Assembly: GCF_001577835.2 (NCBI RefSeq) | Contig: NC_029518.1 | Span: 70,835,378 to 70,899,377 of the forward strand | Source: Coturnix japonica | Lineage: Eukaryota; Chordata; Aves; Galliformes; Phasianidae | Reading direction: 5' to 3' | DNA length: 64,000 nucleotides | Shown here: positions 10,601-24,390 of the stretch, piece after piece | Numbering within the stretch: the stretch's first letter is position 1 | Layout: each line of letters begins with the position of its first letter | Made by a program: the position numbers and the translations under genes | Notes under the pieces: model-generated | Database searches by the model: none | Seen by the model: the letters and a program-made list of their open reading frames with translations, nothing else | Told to the model about the DNA's origin: nothing

Positions 10601-13600
10601 AAAAGAAGTGAATGTCCAGAGTTTGAGAAGCTTTGGAAAAACACCTGACTTTGCCTGGCTACAGCTGGATATTCATTCCCTCCCTAGGTCTCTAGATTAC
10701 TATAATGAAAACAGCATACTGCAGAGGAAAATTAATAGAGTGACGTTGACATGTTAGATAAAGTAAGATTTCTATCTACCATCAGCATGGTTGACACAAC
10801 TGATTAGAAAGGGATTTTAAGGAAATTAAAACTATTGAGGGACACTGTACATAGTATCAGTATTTAAACTGGAAGAAGGTAATTGGAAATGAGACACGTG
10901 TCTTAAAAGTTTGAGGACTCATAAGTATAAACAGAAACAGGTTACCTGAGAAAATTTGACATTTGGCATAAAACTGAATGCTCATGGTAGTAAAGCACTC
11001 TTCTTCCGGAAGCCCAGTCAAATTAGAAAAAGTAGCATTAATAGAAATTATGTTTTGGAGAGCTCAAAAAGAGAAAACAAACAAAACAAATAAATAAAAA
11101 AATGGACGTTCACCATAATCCATTGGTAATAAGAAATACAGTCTTCATTTACTTGAAGCCACTGAAGGTGACCACAAACCAATTTCTGCTATCACAAAGA
11201 TGCCCAGAAGAGAACAAAATTAACTTTTCAGCTACCATCACACAATTTATGCACCGAATAAAAACATGAGAAGAAAGAAATAAATAAATTTAAAAGCTTT
11301 AAAGAATGATTTGTTTAACCGCATTCCAGAACAGCGTTGAATCAAAAGGCAAATCTGACTGTTTATTCTTAGTAAGCTGTGTGTATGAAGAAAGAGTTGA
11401 AGAAAACCTGGTGATGCCATTTTCAAATTCCATTCACAACCCTAAAATAGCTGGATGTTTCTGCTAAAATTGTTAACAGCCTAGTAGCTCTTAATGTTGA
11501 ATTTTATAGGGTTTCATTTTAGACTTTAAGCTAAATATTCAACTGAAATGAGCCTAGTCATTTTATACCTCCCAGAGCCATAATTACTATCTGCTGCCTA
11601 GGAAAACAATGCTGGAGTAATTGCCAAAATCCATGGTGAACACAGCATCATGTTTGTCAGGAATGCCTTGTTGCTGTACAGTGCGTGTTAAGCGAACATT
11701 ATCTTTGGGTCTCAGCAGCTGGCAGGAGAAAATGGGGGCCAAACAACATGCAGGACATATTTTTAATGCTTACATCTTCTGCTTCACGTCCCACATAGAT
11801 CTCTCTTGTGTCATCTGTTCATATATTCTCATTCACCTCTGCTGAGCTGGTTAGGAGACAGGCTATTATCTGAGGGGAAGCACAGCTGCATCTAACCTTA
11901 ATAGGGCATCATTTCTGGGGGTGTTACAAAATACCTAAGTGCTCATTAATATCCTTCATGGCTCTAAAATCTCTGCATATTTCTAATAGAGTTAATGCTG
12001 TCTGTAGGCTTTCAGCTTGCAGCTGGAATCATTTCCACATGCCAACAACCCAGTGAAAAAAGGGGAAGGAAGGCAGAAAGGCTTTGCCCTGAGCAGAGTC
12101 CCCTTTGCACTTTCTCAGTGTCAACTTCTGCAGCAGTATTTGCACAGAATCCCACTTCCTGTCAGTCACTGTGACCTTGCTATTTCTCTAAGGATTTCCA
12201 AAGGTCCAGTGTCATTCCCGAGATGTTACAGGCAGAAGTGTCTTCAAAGACAACCCATGGTAAATATGAATAGATATTGAGGGATGGCTTAGCATATATT
12301 CTAAGTGCTTTTTGTCTTTTGTTTTTTTAAGCCTGACCTAAAGTTCACATTTTTCTTAGTCAAGAGGTGTTTTCAGACTGTCCTGCAGCTCATCCACTTT
12401 AACTGTCAGTTGTTGCCCTTCCATGCTCAGACAAGGTGCGTCCTTATGCAGTCATTGGGACTGACTGGTGCCTCTCTCAGAGCAGTAGCATCATGACTGA
12501 GGAAAGTCAGAAGGGGCAAGCAACAGCATGCATTTTTTTCCCTGTAGTAGGTTAAGAACTCACAAAATTTGTTAATGGACCTGAAAAGAAAATAGTAATT
12601 AGAAAATGTGTTATTAATGCCTTTTTCTGAAGTTGTTTGAGAAAACATAAAGAAGCAGGTAAGTCTTAGAAAAACAGGATCTGTTAACTATGGTACAAGC
12701 TGAATTTCTTAGAATATTCTGCTTCTGTTGCTTTCTGCCTTAAAACTCTCTAGCATGTTGTCAAGTTATAATGCTCGTAGCAAAACATGCAGTGAAAGCA
12801 AAGCAGAGTGGATTGCTAATGATAGCTGCAAGTTGTTTATATCAGACCAATGCTTTCAGAGATGTTGTCTATGCCACACCAGATCAACAGTAGCACTTTG
12901 ATTTCCTTTTCATCCCATCAGTACTGCAATTTTCATTTCAAATGACTTTGTGAATCTATCATACTACAGAATCCATCATTGGTGGCATCTTCCATGGTCC
13001 TACAGATTATTTCACATCAATGCGATATTCTTCTTTGGTCTGCTTGCTAGCTCAGCTGGTAAGGTATGAGAGACAAACCAAAAGCCCAAATGAGATAGTG
13101 GAACGTCCTTTTTTCACTTTACAAGCCTTTGTATCTGGTGTCAAGAGAGAAAAATGCTGGTGAAGAATTAATATCCATATAGATTCTCTTCCTCTACTCA
13201 TTAAAATTTTTGTTTCTGATTATCTCTCCAGCCCATTGACTCCCTGAATCCTTTAACTGTAATATAGCAAAATAGATGCAAGAAGACTGACTTTAGAATG
13301 AATTTAAAGCAAGTTAAAATAAATGGAAAATTATAGCCCCAGCTTGTAATGGAAAACTGATACTCATCTGAAGAATTATAACTCATCCACATACTTCGCC
13401 TTGGCCAAGATTATGAAACTAATAACTTCACACAACTCAGTTACCAAATCCCCACTGGCAGGGTGCACAGCCAAAACTTGCTGAGATGGGGTTTGTCTGT
13501 CTCTTGTGTTTGCATGGACCTCACCTCATTTTTAGCAGAAGCCAGCAGTGTTATATGTTATTAACAGAAACTGAAAAACTTCTCACTGGCTAATTCTCTA

Positions 13601-13805
13601 CTGTGGCAAGAATAAGTTATGAGCCTTCAGCTGTTACTTGTGCTTCCCCATTTCACTTTCATGAGGATGCTGAGTACTGTTATGGTGCTGACTCCCCTCT
13701 CTCAAGATCATCCAGTGTCTTCCAGTCATTAAATGTCTAAGCAAGAACCCATCCTCCCTCATCTTCTCTGGTGTTGGCTCTCACCTCCTCATTCCACTTT
13801 GGAAG
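7690..13805. other. Intergenic AT-rich stretch without recognised genes
   Basis: About 6.1 kb with no coding exon, RNA gene or clear repeat. It contains short A/T runs and one short perfect inverted repeat (9421-9448, listed separately). Frames up to 85 codons have no domains and no consistent splice context. Confidence 0.5.
9421..9448. repeat. Perfect 11-bp inverted repeat (hairpin)
   Basis: CTTCTGTGGCA and its exact reverse complement TGCCACAGAAG are separated by six bases (GCTTGT). The flanks do not extend the stem, so it is too short for a microRNA precursor. It could be a binding palindrome or chance. Confidence 0.9.
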
Positions 13806-13808
13806 AAG

Positions 13809-13980
13809 CATAGAATCATAGAATCAACAAGGTCTGAAAAGACCTAAAAGATCATCCAGTCCAACTGTTCACCTATTACCAATAGCTCCCACTAAAGCAT
13901 GTCCCTCAACACAATATCCAATCATTCCTTGAACACCCCCAGAGTCGGTGACTCTACCACCTCTCTGGGCATTTTTGTTA
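13809..13980 (-). mobile_element. CR1 LINE 3' end, antisense
   Basis: It begins with CATAGAATCATAGAATCAAC and continues with 'aaaagatcatccagtccaactg', 'cacccccagagtcggtgactctaccacctctctgggca', the standard antisense CR1 3' UTR order. The duplicated terminal octamer is preserved. The element is 5'-truncated to about 170 bp. Confidence 0.9.
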
Positions 13981-16900
13981 CATCATGATACCCTTTCAAA
14001 TCCTTTCATAGAGCTCACCCTTTCTGTGATGCTTACAGGATACTCCCCACATTTAGGCTATTGATGGGTTGCAACCAAGCATACTGACTGGTATCATTTT
14101 GTTATCTCTAGTTCCCTTTCTGCCCATATTCCCTTAAAGATACATATCAGCAGATGACTGTACGATCCCAGTTTAGGATGGAGACACTTTGAGCAATAAC
14201 AGCACAAGTAAAATTAATTTTTGCAGCAGGAGATGAAATACAGATGTGTACATACTTTACTGTAGTTGCCACAATTTGGGTATTGGCAAGATTTAAATAC
14301 ATATAGCTACTTTGTGCCAGTATCTGTTCATAATCATTAAAGCACACTGCTGCAGCAACAGCTCTGCATTTCCACTTGAATATCTCAATATTAGCAGTTC
14401 ATGAACTGCATGTAAAAAATATCCTCTGTTAAAAATTGGCACTAAGGCTACAGCCTATGAGCAGTTCCTATTTAGTTCAGGAATGTTATCTAAGAACACA
14501 AAAGATACAATTTCTGTTCCAGAAAACATTCTTTCATTTTATCATGTTCAGAACTGACTTTGATGACATTGCTCTGTATTTCAATTATCTAAAATATGAA
14601 CTTTTAGAAATAGAATCCATTCACTGTTATCAGCTCTGTACTTCCTTGTCCTTTGATAGTTAGTGCTGAGTAGCAGCAGGAACACACTGGCTGCAGTCCG
14701 ATGGATTGGAGGAAGAAATACAGAATGTCAAATACGTTATGGAAATGCCCAGTTCTTTGACTTACTTTGGCAGCTACATGCTGAAGACTATATGCCTAAT
14801 TTACACGCTCACTTCAGAAGAAAATGGCTTTTGCTTTCCAAGTTAAATAAGCGCCTAGCCAGGAAAAAGGCTTCCCAGTCACTAACAACAGAATAAACAA
14901 AAGGGAGTTCTCCCTGACATTGTAAAACTCTTCCAGAGAGTGAGGTTTCCATGTTTGTTTGTAATTCCTCCTTCAGTTTATTTCCTTTATTCTCCCTTGT
15001 GGGAGGGCCTTACAATCTGTAAGTTTTACTCTTGCCTTTGCTGGGCTGTATGACTCTTGCAATGGTGGACTGAACTTACAGAGGCCTTTAGGGACCCAGG
15101 CAACCCTTTTGCACCTTTCCTGCCATATCTGTCAAATCATGGGGCAGGAGATAGAAAGCAAAGTCACAGTCTGGTTGGCTTGACTTGATCAAAGACTGCC
15201 TGATGCCAAATTTTTCCCACAGCTGGATACGTTTGACCCAGGGCTAATGTGTTTGCCTCATTCCATGGAACTTGCTGAAAATCTGACTGGGGATGTGGCA
15301 GCTAGCAATATTTAGAGAGGGGACATGAACTCTGTAACATCATAAATGTAATATCTGATGAAGTTTGTGCAGCAATTTATTAGAATTTCCCAAGCTGTGT
15401 GGTTACACAGACCTAGACCAAAATAACCTATGTCCACACACTGGCGTAACTGTACATATAAATGGAGCAATGTACATAAAGTACACGTGCATTTGCTGAG
15501 ATTAAATAATGCAGGCATGTCCTTTCTGCAATATTGCTTAATGGTTGAGTTAATTAATTCATTTGTTTGAGTATCCTGTGACACAAAAGCGCACTATGGG
15601 CTCCACATAAATGATATGAGACTGAAGATCCAAATATAATGGATCAAATTTCAAGACAAAATTCACTACAACTCTGTCATTTTTTTCAAATGATGTATAC
15701 AAGCAGAGCCCACCAAAATGCAATTATGTGTGCAAACTGTGTGGGGGACACACCAACTTCTGCACAGGAACATTCCCCCAGGGTAGTAGATTGCTCATCC
15801 AGATTATTCACTGGGCTACAGAAAGCCAAAAATTTTAAGCAATAGTTAGCAATTTAATAGTTTATGAATATGAGTCCAAGGTTAAAATTGCAGAAAATGA
15901 AGTCCAAAGGGAATGAGGAAAAAAAGAATAACAATGAGCAAATACAGTGTCTGCATTTTCCTCATGTACATTAGCACAGCCATACTTTCAGCTGAAATGC
16001 AAATTGCATTCCTGCATAGTAGTGCTATTATCTTAACTCTGAAATATTCAATTAGTATTTTCACAAACAGGAATCATCAGAAAGACATGATGGTATTCCC
16101 AGGGTATGGTCCTGACTTCGCTATATTTTATTCTTCTTTTACTTGCCAGAAAGCATGGGTAACACCAAATTCAGTTCCATTGACTGATCTCTTTCTAATA
16201 GAACATATAGAATTGCAATTGATTGGTCTCGGTTTAGTAATTCCTAATTGGGTCTTTTTGATATGACTTCAAGAAAATGTCTTATTTCACAAAATGTTCC
16301 CATTTTACTTCAATGAAATATTTGTTTTGACTTTTAATATATGATTGCAAAAAATAGAATGAATTAATCACTGTCATTAATCAATAAAACAGTGAAATAA
16401 TATTAAATAAAGGTTTTAATGCATAAACTTGGCCAAACTAATGTTTTTAAAGTGTTAACATTTGCAAATATCAATTTTCATTGTTCGATGATAAGCAACC
16501 ATTACAAAACTGGCAATGTCACTAAGGCTTAAATTACTGAAGATGTCAATAGGTTATGTAGGAATCAAAATTATATTTTTAAGGTTGAAATTGGTATTGG
16601 ATAAGTAGTTCAGTGGGCTAAAACTAGATGTTAGGCCATCTTGAGCAGATCACCAAATTTGGAAGTGAGGCAATCAAAACATGACAGGTAAAGAAACAAA
16701 CCTATAATCCTATGTTCAATATTATATTGATTTAATCTAAATATTTTCCTTCACCTTTCATTTGCAGCCAGAATGCCTTGCACAGTGCAATGAAATAGCT
16801 ATCCACATTGATTTTAGCCCAAGTCATTGATAGAAACTAAAGACAGAATGAATTTAACTAGTCTTACACCCACCATCAGTTGCCCCATCACTGCACCAGG

Positions 16901-19900
16901 CATAACAGCTAAGGGAAAATGTGCGCAGCCTTTTACACAGTAGGGTTTATACCCAATTCATAAGAAAGAACTACTAGCAAAGACCTGCTTTTACATTTTA
17001 TCAGCCTAGGCTTCGTATAATACAAAGTCGTCTAAGTGTATGCCAAGGCAAAATTCTCATTTGAGCTGTTTCTTTCACAGTGCATTGTTATCATAGCTGT
17101 CAGTTTTCCATTGTATTCTTTAGAAATGAAATGACCTACGGATTGCTATTATGACAGCTTTAGCATCAGAAAATAAGATCCTGTATTTGTTTAGCTACAG
17201 TGCATCATTAACCACAGTTCCCATGAAACATTTAAATAAGCAATCCAATACTATCATAATGTGTCTCTGAAAATAAATGGTGTGTACTGGGCTTCACTGT
17301 AAAATGAATGACACGTACCTCTTCCCTGTGGTTGACTGCTTTCTTACAGTTTACTGAATTTAGCATATCAGTATCACTGCAAAGGAAAACAAGCAGCAAG
17401 GTAAGAAAATAGCTGTGAATCCCTAATTAAGGATTCAGTTCCAGAGATTTCTGGATTAAAGTCTGAAAGTTCAGATTTTGTGGTACGTTCTCCTTTATTA
17501 TTTTTAGAACATTTCAATCATTAAATATTTTTCAAAATGGAAGTTTAAATCCAGATTTTTACATAAAGTAAAGTAGAATCTGCCTCTAAACTATTTCAAG
17601 TTTTATGGGAAGACACGTATCTTTTACAGTGTTTGCTACAGAGTTTTAACATGGAGACTAAATCACCCACAGTAAACACACCTAAAATTTTTTCATCCTG
17701 ATTTCACATGCCGTTGTTTTACTTTTCTCTTGCTATTAAAATGGATCTGATCAGGAGGAAATAAGTTCCAGTACCTAAGAGGTGATTGTTCACCTTCCTT
17801 TCTCCACTGTGAAAGTTACAGAGAAAAGCAAAATATCTGTGTTGTGTGCAGTCACACTCCCTACCAAGTCATGTTTCCAAATCTATCACAAGAACACTGA
17901 GTTCTGAGCTTTCATACATAAGGTCTCAAACAAAAAATGTATTTGAAAGTTCCAATAAGTTTACAGAAAAGGAAGGATCTCTTTCTTTCCTTTATTTTTT
18001 TTTAACCAGTATTTCTCCTGATATTTTTGCATTTCTTTTGCTTCCTTCTGTTACACACTGTTCTGCAATTCCAGCACAAGATAATCATGAGCACCAAAGA
18101 AAACAGAAATAAAATTGCACATGATACTGTAACTTTTTCAGATGTTACACTGTGAGCTTTGAAAGGTCCATATGGATGTCAGAAATGTCCTAAAATCCAG
18201 GTGCTAACAAAAAAAAAAGAAAATTAAATAGCAATCTTTATTTTATAGGCCAATCCAGCCATCTCATGATAATGGAGAATGTAAAAAATCCACATAAATG
18301 TCATTCATGTTTGACTTGTTCTTACATAAAAGAATGATAGAGGAAGTAAACACAGGAATCTGCAAGATATTTGTACTTTATGTTTTACCTAGTCAAAAAG
18401 TCTCTTCCTGTTGCCATCTCACCAGTGCAAACTAAGACTTGACTTGTTCACAGATAAACTGCCAGATCTTCATGCAGTGAATACAGATGCACCATAGATG
18501 AAAACCAGACACTAATGAGTATGCTATGGGATTTTCATCAGCTGTTTTAACCATACAAATGCTTTGCACAATAACAATTCCTTCAGTTGTCTGTGTGAAT
18601 AAGAATTTACAGTCAAAAGTAGAACTGTAAGTTTAGGTTTCAAATGTGAACAGCATTGGTTTTGATCTGAATTTGGAACATATTTGCATTCTTGCTATTT
18701 TTCTCACAATAAAATATGATTTGCAACTACATACTTCTATAATGAAAGGCAGAAGCAAAATACCGTATTTTAACAATTTTTATTTTAATGTTAATGAACT
18801 AACTGGCTGTAATTCTGTTAATATCTGGCAGAGATGTCAGTGTTAGTAGAAAAACATACAAATGGGCAAATTTCATTATCATATTTAAAGCCTTTATGGG
18901 TTTTCCAAGTAAAACTGGCTAGTAAAATGAAATACTGGATCAAGCCTGAGCTCAGCACAGCCTGGTCCAAGGGAGCCAGAGAAAACTAACAGGTCTGAGA
19001 GTCTGTGCTCAAGGATTTCAACAGGACTAGCAAAGGCTGATGAGGATAAAGGAGGAGGAGATAGGAAATTCCCCATTGGCTCCTCTCCCCTAGAAGAAAG
19101 AGGGTTGCTGGTGTTGAAAATCCTTGTCACATTCTTCTGGGTTAGAGGCTGCAGAGTTTGATATGTGTTGTGAAGAAGAGGTGTGAGGATGTAGCTCTGT
19201 GCACAGTCAGCAGCAAGTCGTGCCAGAAGGGAAAGACCTGGACAGCTGTTGCAAAGGGCAAACAGAGGAATCTGTTCTCAAAGGCTGAGAGAACACTCCA
19301 GCAGCCTGGTGCCTGGTTGTGACAGTAAGGAAGTAAAGAAGATAGCCATATTCCCACTTAATACACCAAGAACATATTTTACTAAATTACTTCTCCCTTT
19401 AGCTGTTTGCTTATCTACCTTGAATGCTGCATGCTGCATTATCAAGACCAGGCATCTAGAAAAATAAATGATTTGTTTTCTCATGAAATTTTTCTGAAGT
19501 TAGATCATAAACTTCCTTGGCAATTTAGCTCATGAAGATGATATATGAAGACTGATGTGTTAGGTTTCTCTGACTAGAGAAGAGATCAGATTACCTAGGG
19601 AAGAAATGGGAAAGGTTACCACTGGGACCTAAGTGACTCTCCCTGAGCTCCTGTGAGGTCTTCCATTTCTAAAAGTAGCCAGAGTTCAGCATGGAAGAAG
19701 GAATAGGCAGGAAAAGTTTTTGAAGATTTCCTCTCTCAGAAAACCCTTTCTATTAAAATTCTCACAGCATAATCCAACAAAAGTCTTCATGAAGAAGTAG
19801 ACTTGCAGGTGGTCAGTGAGTAAATTAAAGATGAGCACCATTTTGAAGATCTGCAAAAATATATAATAAATTTGATGGGAAAGATACTTACTGAGTGACT

Positions 19901-20290
19901 AGGCAATAAAATGGCAGGTAACATTCAGTAGAGATTACTGTAAGGTGATAGGTACAAGAAAAAAACAATTTCCTTGATGGATCCCAAGTTGACTATTACC
20001 ATTTTGATGTGAAATCGTGCCCTATAGATAGGCATTTCTATTAACATAACACCTTAATGAGCAGCTGTAATGCAGGTGGAAGGTTAGGCATTATTAGGAA
20101 AGAATAGAAAAAAGAAAAATTTACTACACCACAATATAATATAAAGAAGTCCTAATGTCTTGAAAACCTTCTATAGTCCTTTTCTTTCTCTAGGAAATGA
20201 CGTAGTAACAAATGGAATGGCAACAAAGAGGATGCAAAATCTGAACAAGTTTGCATACAAGAAAATTGACTACTCATTCTGAAAAACAGC
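13981..20290. other. Intergenic AT-rich stretch without recognised genes
   Basis: About 6.3 kb with no supported exon or RNA gene. Frames at 15913-16266 and 17846-18112 are hydrophobic or low-complexity chance frames without domains. Confidence 0.5.
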
Positions 20291-20294
20291 TGAT

Positions 20295-20560
20295 CTAGAA
20301 GAACAAGATAGAGGTTTATAAAATCCTGAGTGACATGGAAATAAGAAATAGCTAATAGGAAATTATTTTTCTTTCCCAAAATGGGAGACATTCAGACTTG
20401 CAGTCAACAGGTTCAAGATTAAGAGAAGTAAGTACTTTTACAAGCATACAAATTTAACCTGTGGATCTCCTTGCTGCATAGAACTGTAGATGCCAAAAGC
20501 TTGCATAAATTAGAAGAGGTCTGGACAAATTCATATAAGCAAAAATCTGTTCCAGGCTTT
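20295..20560 (+). mobile_element. Ancient CR1 LINE 3' region, sense
   Basis: 'gatagaggtttataaaatcctgag' followed about 150 bp later by AACCTGTGGATCTCCTTGCT and 'aggtctggacaaattcat' matches the sense order of old CR1 3' regions ('gaggtttataaaatcatga...acctgtggaactccttgcc...aactagataaattcat'). It lacks terminal repeats and is decayed. Confidence 0.65.
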
Positions 20561-20599
20561 TAATGTAAATGAACTACCTCTAAATCAACCTCACTGCCT

Positions 20600-22720
20600 C
20601 TAACTCAGCTGGCTTCTGAGCCAGAATTCAGGAGAGTATACTGGGAAAAGTCACTACATTGTTTGATAGAAACCACTTGTGTTTCACTGTTTATTTGTTT
20701 TAACCTGGGTTGACTTCTATCAACAGCAGAAAAGGAACAGAGAGCATGGTTTTCTTTATGGTGGAAGATGCGTATCAACTTATTTTAGCCACAAAAACAC
20801 CTCACTTTGTGGAAACTGGATAATTGAGACATGATCTCAGCGAGTTTTCTCAAAAAATGGTGCAAGACCAGTGCTGGGAACTCTGGAAAGAGATTGTATC
20901 ATTCTTCTACAGATGGCATAATATCTGATGGGGTTTTATGGATCTTGAATATACAGTTCCAACAGAAGTTAATATTTGTCATATTTCTTTATGTGTGAAA
21001 AATTGAAGGTATTTCTTTACTGTGTATTATATCATGAACTCAAGGGGAATTGCCTCCAGGCTGTTGGCTCTTTGCCTTCAGTCCTCAAAAAGTACAGTTC
21101 TTTGAGGGGTACAGAATAGCATTTCAGTTCAACATTAGTGCTTATTTCTTCTGTGTTCTTTTGTTCACCTTCATGAGCTGCAGGAAATTGTCTCTGCTCT
21201 TCAAATATTTAATGTGCTCACTATTTACATTTGGAGACAGTGTTTGGGGATAAGTGGGTCCTTGGTCTGATCCCATTCAGTTGTTCTAATGCTTCCATTT
21301 GTCTAAGTGCTTTCCTATGTGACAAAATCCAGAAACTTGAATTAAAATATTTGCTCCTTGTGTGGTTCAACTCCAACTCAGAATAACATTGTGAGCTACC
21401 TAATTACTGGAGTGCATTTGGGTAAAGCTGCAGATGAAAGACTCCAGCCTACTTGAACCCTCTTCTGAGGAACCCAAACTTGAAGGAACACAAAAGTACT
21501 CTCTGTCCTCCCTGGCCTTAGAATACATTGCAATGTTCAAGATCCAGTTCAGATAGCCAAGTGCTCTCTTGAGACATGGAAGATGTGGAAGACTCCATGG
21601 AGCCATCAAGCCATACCAAGATGAGAAGAGTGATAAGCCCAAGGCTCCCAGTTACTTGGCAAATGTTGTAATCACTAAGGTGCTAGTGGTTGTAATTCTT
21701 CTCTGCTTGTGTTGACTAGCTGAAGTCCTTGACCGTTTTCTCTCTGCTAATAGCGAGAATTATGAAGTAAAGATTAGGGAAATAAAGATAAATAAATATA
21801 CATGCCTAAGAGGAAGTTGCCCAAATGAGACCAACGTGCTACTGCAGAGATTGCTGGTTATATTTCTATGGAGAGAACATGGTTTGTTTACTTGCCAGAT
21901 GAGCCAAAGATCTGATTGATATACTTATGCTGCCTGTACCATAATCTGAATGTCCTTCCCATCCACTAAAAAGATACTGGAAAAAATCCTGGATATAGCA
22001 GTTAGAGCCTCTGTGCTAAAGGAGTCAGTGATAAATCTATATTGTCCTTAATGGAAGCTAGAAATGATCCAATGTTTCAGTCTGTAAGGTTTATTATCAC
22101 TTTGTCTTCCCTGTTCATTGTGGCCGGCAGCCAACCAACAACTTTTCTTCAAAGTTTGGAAGTTAAACTAAAATGTTTAGGGCTGCCAACACATACAGAA
22201 CAAAATATATATGCGAGGTGTGTAATAAATATGGAATATATGAACAGTTCATCTGATCTGACACTTCAGACTTAAGTCTACATAATTAGACTTTTTGAAA
22301 GAGTTTCTTTACATTTGCAATGCTGCACATTCTGCTGTTGATCCTGTTGAATCCTGTTGACAAAGCAATATCATTATCAAGTTAAAACAGTCAGCAAGTG
22401 GCTTAAATACCAGTAGGTATTTCCACCATAGCTGGGAAATGAAAAATATTGCCAATTTATCCAAATTAACAAAATTTACTGTTTAAAAAACTGTATGTAA
22501 AAATTACTCTGGTATTGTTGGCATTTAAACTAGAAGTACAAAAGCTTGGTGTTTGCAACCCATCAGTTTCGAATCAACAGTTAATTCCTTAATTCAGTCT
22601 TATGTAATGTAGCAAAGCAGTAGTCAGTACAGGATTCACACATGTACTTTAGAAAGTCAGCATTTCATTTAGTGGCTAACTTCAGAATCTCTTTTTCTAT
22701 TGCAAAGACTCTCTACCAAA
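20600..22720. other. Intergenic, nothing recognised
   Basis: No gene or repeat family was recognised. Frames of 65-80 codons at 21050, 21400 (-) and 22042 lack domains. Confidence 0.5.
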
Positions 22721-22722
22721 AT

Positions 22723-22751
22723 TAAATAAATAAATAAATAAATAAATAAAA
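22723..22751. repeat. (AAAT)n microsatellite
   Basis: Roughly seven tandem AAAT units, uninterrupted. Confidence 0.95.
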
Positions 22752-23162
22752 TTGAGAATTAAAAATTACCTTTTTAAGTATTCCACAAATTAATTTCAGG
22801 TGAGGCTTAAGGGAAAAACATTGTAGGCTATTGGAAAACAAAGAGAAGTTGTTTAAATAAAAAAGCTGAGAAATAAAATATCTCATGGCCTGTTCACTGA
22901 GTATGCCTACAGTTACACCTTTCCAAAGCAGCCTCGGAAAAATGGGGAGAATACAAAGCTCTTGAGCACAGTTTCTTGAATTCTCTTCTCAGTTTCACCA
23001 GCAACTCAGTGTGTCCCTGTGCCAGCCCACCTGACCTCTGCCACTCTACTCCTTTTTCTGTAGTTTCTGGGGGAAAAAAAATGAATGAAGTTCTGAAATG
23101 TTTTACTGAATGAAGGCCTTTCTCTTTAAGTAACTTAAGGCAGGATCTGTGTCTATAATGTT

Positions 23163-23196
23163 TCCCCCACCCACCCACCCTCCCCTTCCCCCCAGA
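23163..23196. repeat. C-rich (CCCA)n-like tract
   Basis: A pyrimidine/C-rich run with CCCACCCACCCACC followed by CCTCCCCTTCCCCCC. The G-rich complementary strand has several runs of three or more G and could form a quadruplex. Confidence 0.85.
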
Positions 23197-24021
23197 AAAG
23201 CATCAAATATAGAATCATAGAACATCATCAAGGATATTAGCAGCCACCATAATACAAATTAATTACAACACCTCCTTTGTGCAAAGCCCAGGCTGAGTAA
23301 CATCAAACCATGACCTTGCCCTTAAGTATAACATGCAGCTGCATATTTCCTGCCTGCTGGTTATTTTGACTGCTGTCTGCCATCCAGGATCAATTGCAGA
23401 AGGGATCCATCACAATTGTGGCATGGTGTGGGAGTCTGCCTGTGCACCCTCCATGAGCTAGGTCTGAGCTGCACCTCCTGGTATTCTTTTTACTGTTCTA
23501 AAACTACTTACATCATTGCTGCTACAAAATACAGTACAATCCAGGTGCTGCTATGCTCTGAAGTAGTTTCCAAAGTAGCTTTACACTCATTTGTCAAATA
23601 AACAAACCTGACACATTCCTTAATACCTTTACATTTCTTTTAACTAGTTGTAAATCTGTCTTCATCAGTCAAAACTCTTCATGCTCTGCTGGACTTTAAT
23701 CAAATATTATAACGAGTTATACTGAAACCATGTAGGATTTCAAACCGCTGCAGATTATCAAGATCACATTGCAAGGACTTTTTTTTTTTTTTCATATGCC
23801 CAAAGATTACACTTACAAAATATCTTCTTACTGGCTCTGCACCTTATCTTCCAGCCGGATAACTGAAACTAAACCACACATCCCTGTCCTACTTAAACTG
23901 GAAAGTATAAAGGGATCAGAGTGTAAAGATACAATTACAGGACCGGAAATTTCAGAAAAGGAAGTTGCCTACCAGAACTACCACAGGCACAGCTCTCAGA
24001 ACTGCCTTAGAGAGAGCTTTT

Positions 24022-24390
24022 CATAGAATCATAGAATCAACAAGGTTGGAAAAGGTCTCAATGATCATCCAGTCCAACCATCCACCTACCACTGATATTT
24101 TCCACTAGAGAGTGTCCCTTAGTACAACATTCAAATATTTCTCAAACACCTCCAGGGATGGTGACTCCATTATCTCCATGGGCAGTGTATTCCAGTGCTG
24201 AACCTTCAAATAACAGGTTTTTCTTAATATACAACCTGAATCTCCCCTGACACAAACTGAGGCCAATCCCTCTAGTCTTATCAGCAGGATAAGAGGCCAA
24301 CACCCACCTCACCATAACCTCCTTTCAGGGAGTTCTAGAGATTTAAACATCTCCCTGATGCTCAGTTGGCTTCATCCCTCCTAGGCAGAT
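24022..24390 (-). mobile_element. CR1 LINE 3' end, antisense
   Basis: It starts with CATAGAATCATAGAATCAAC and GGTTGGAAAAGGTC. It continues in order through 'catccagtccaaccat', 'cctccagggatggtgactcc', 'gggcagtgtattccagtgct' and 'ctgatgctcagttggc', a typical antisense CR1 3' UTR and ORF2 tail. The same terminal subtype occurs at 13809. Confidence 0.92.

Noticed and set aside
23209-23300. Possible CR1 terminus (TAGAATCATAGAACATC)
   Set aside because: Only the first 15 or so bases match; what follows is not recognisable as CR1, so it was not annotated.
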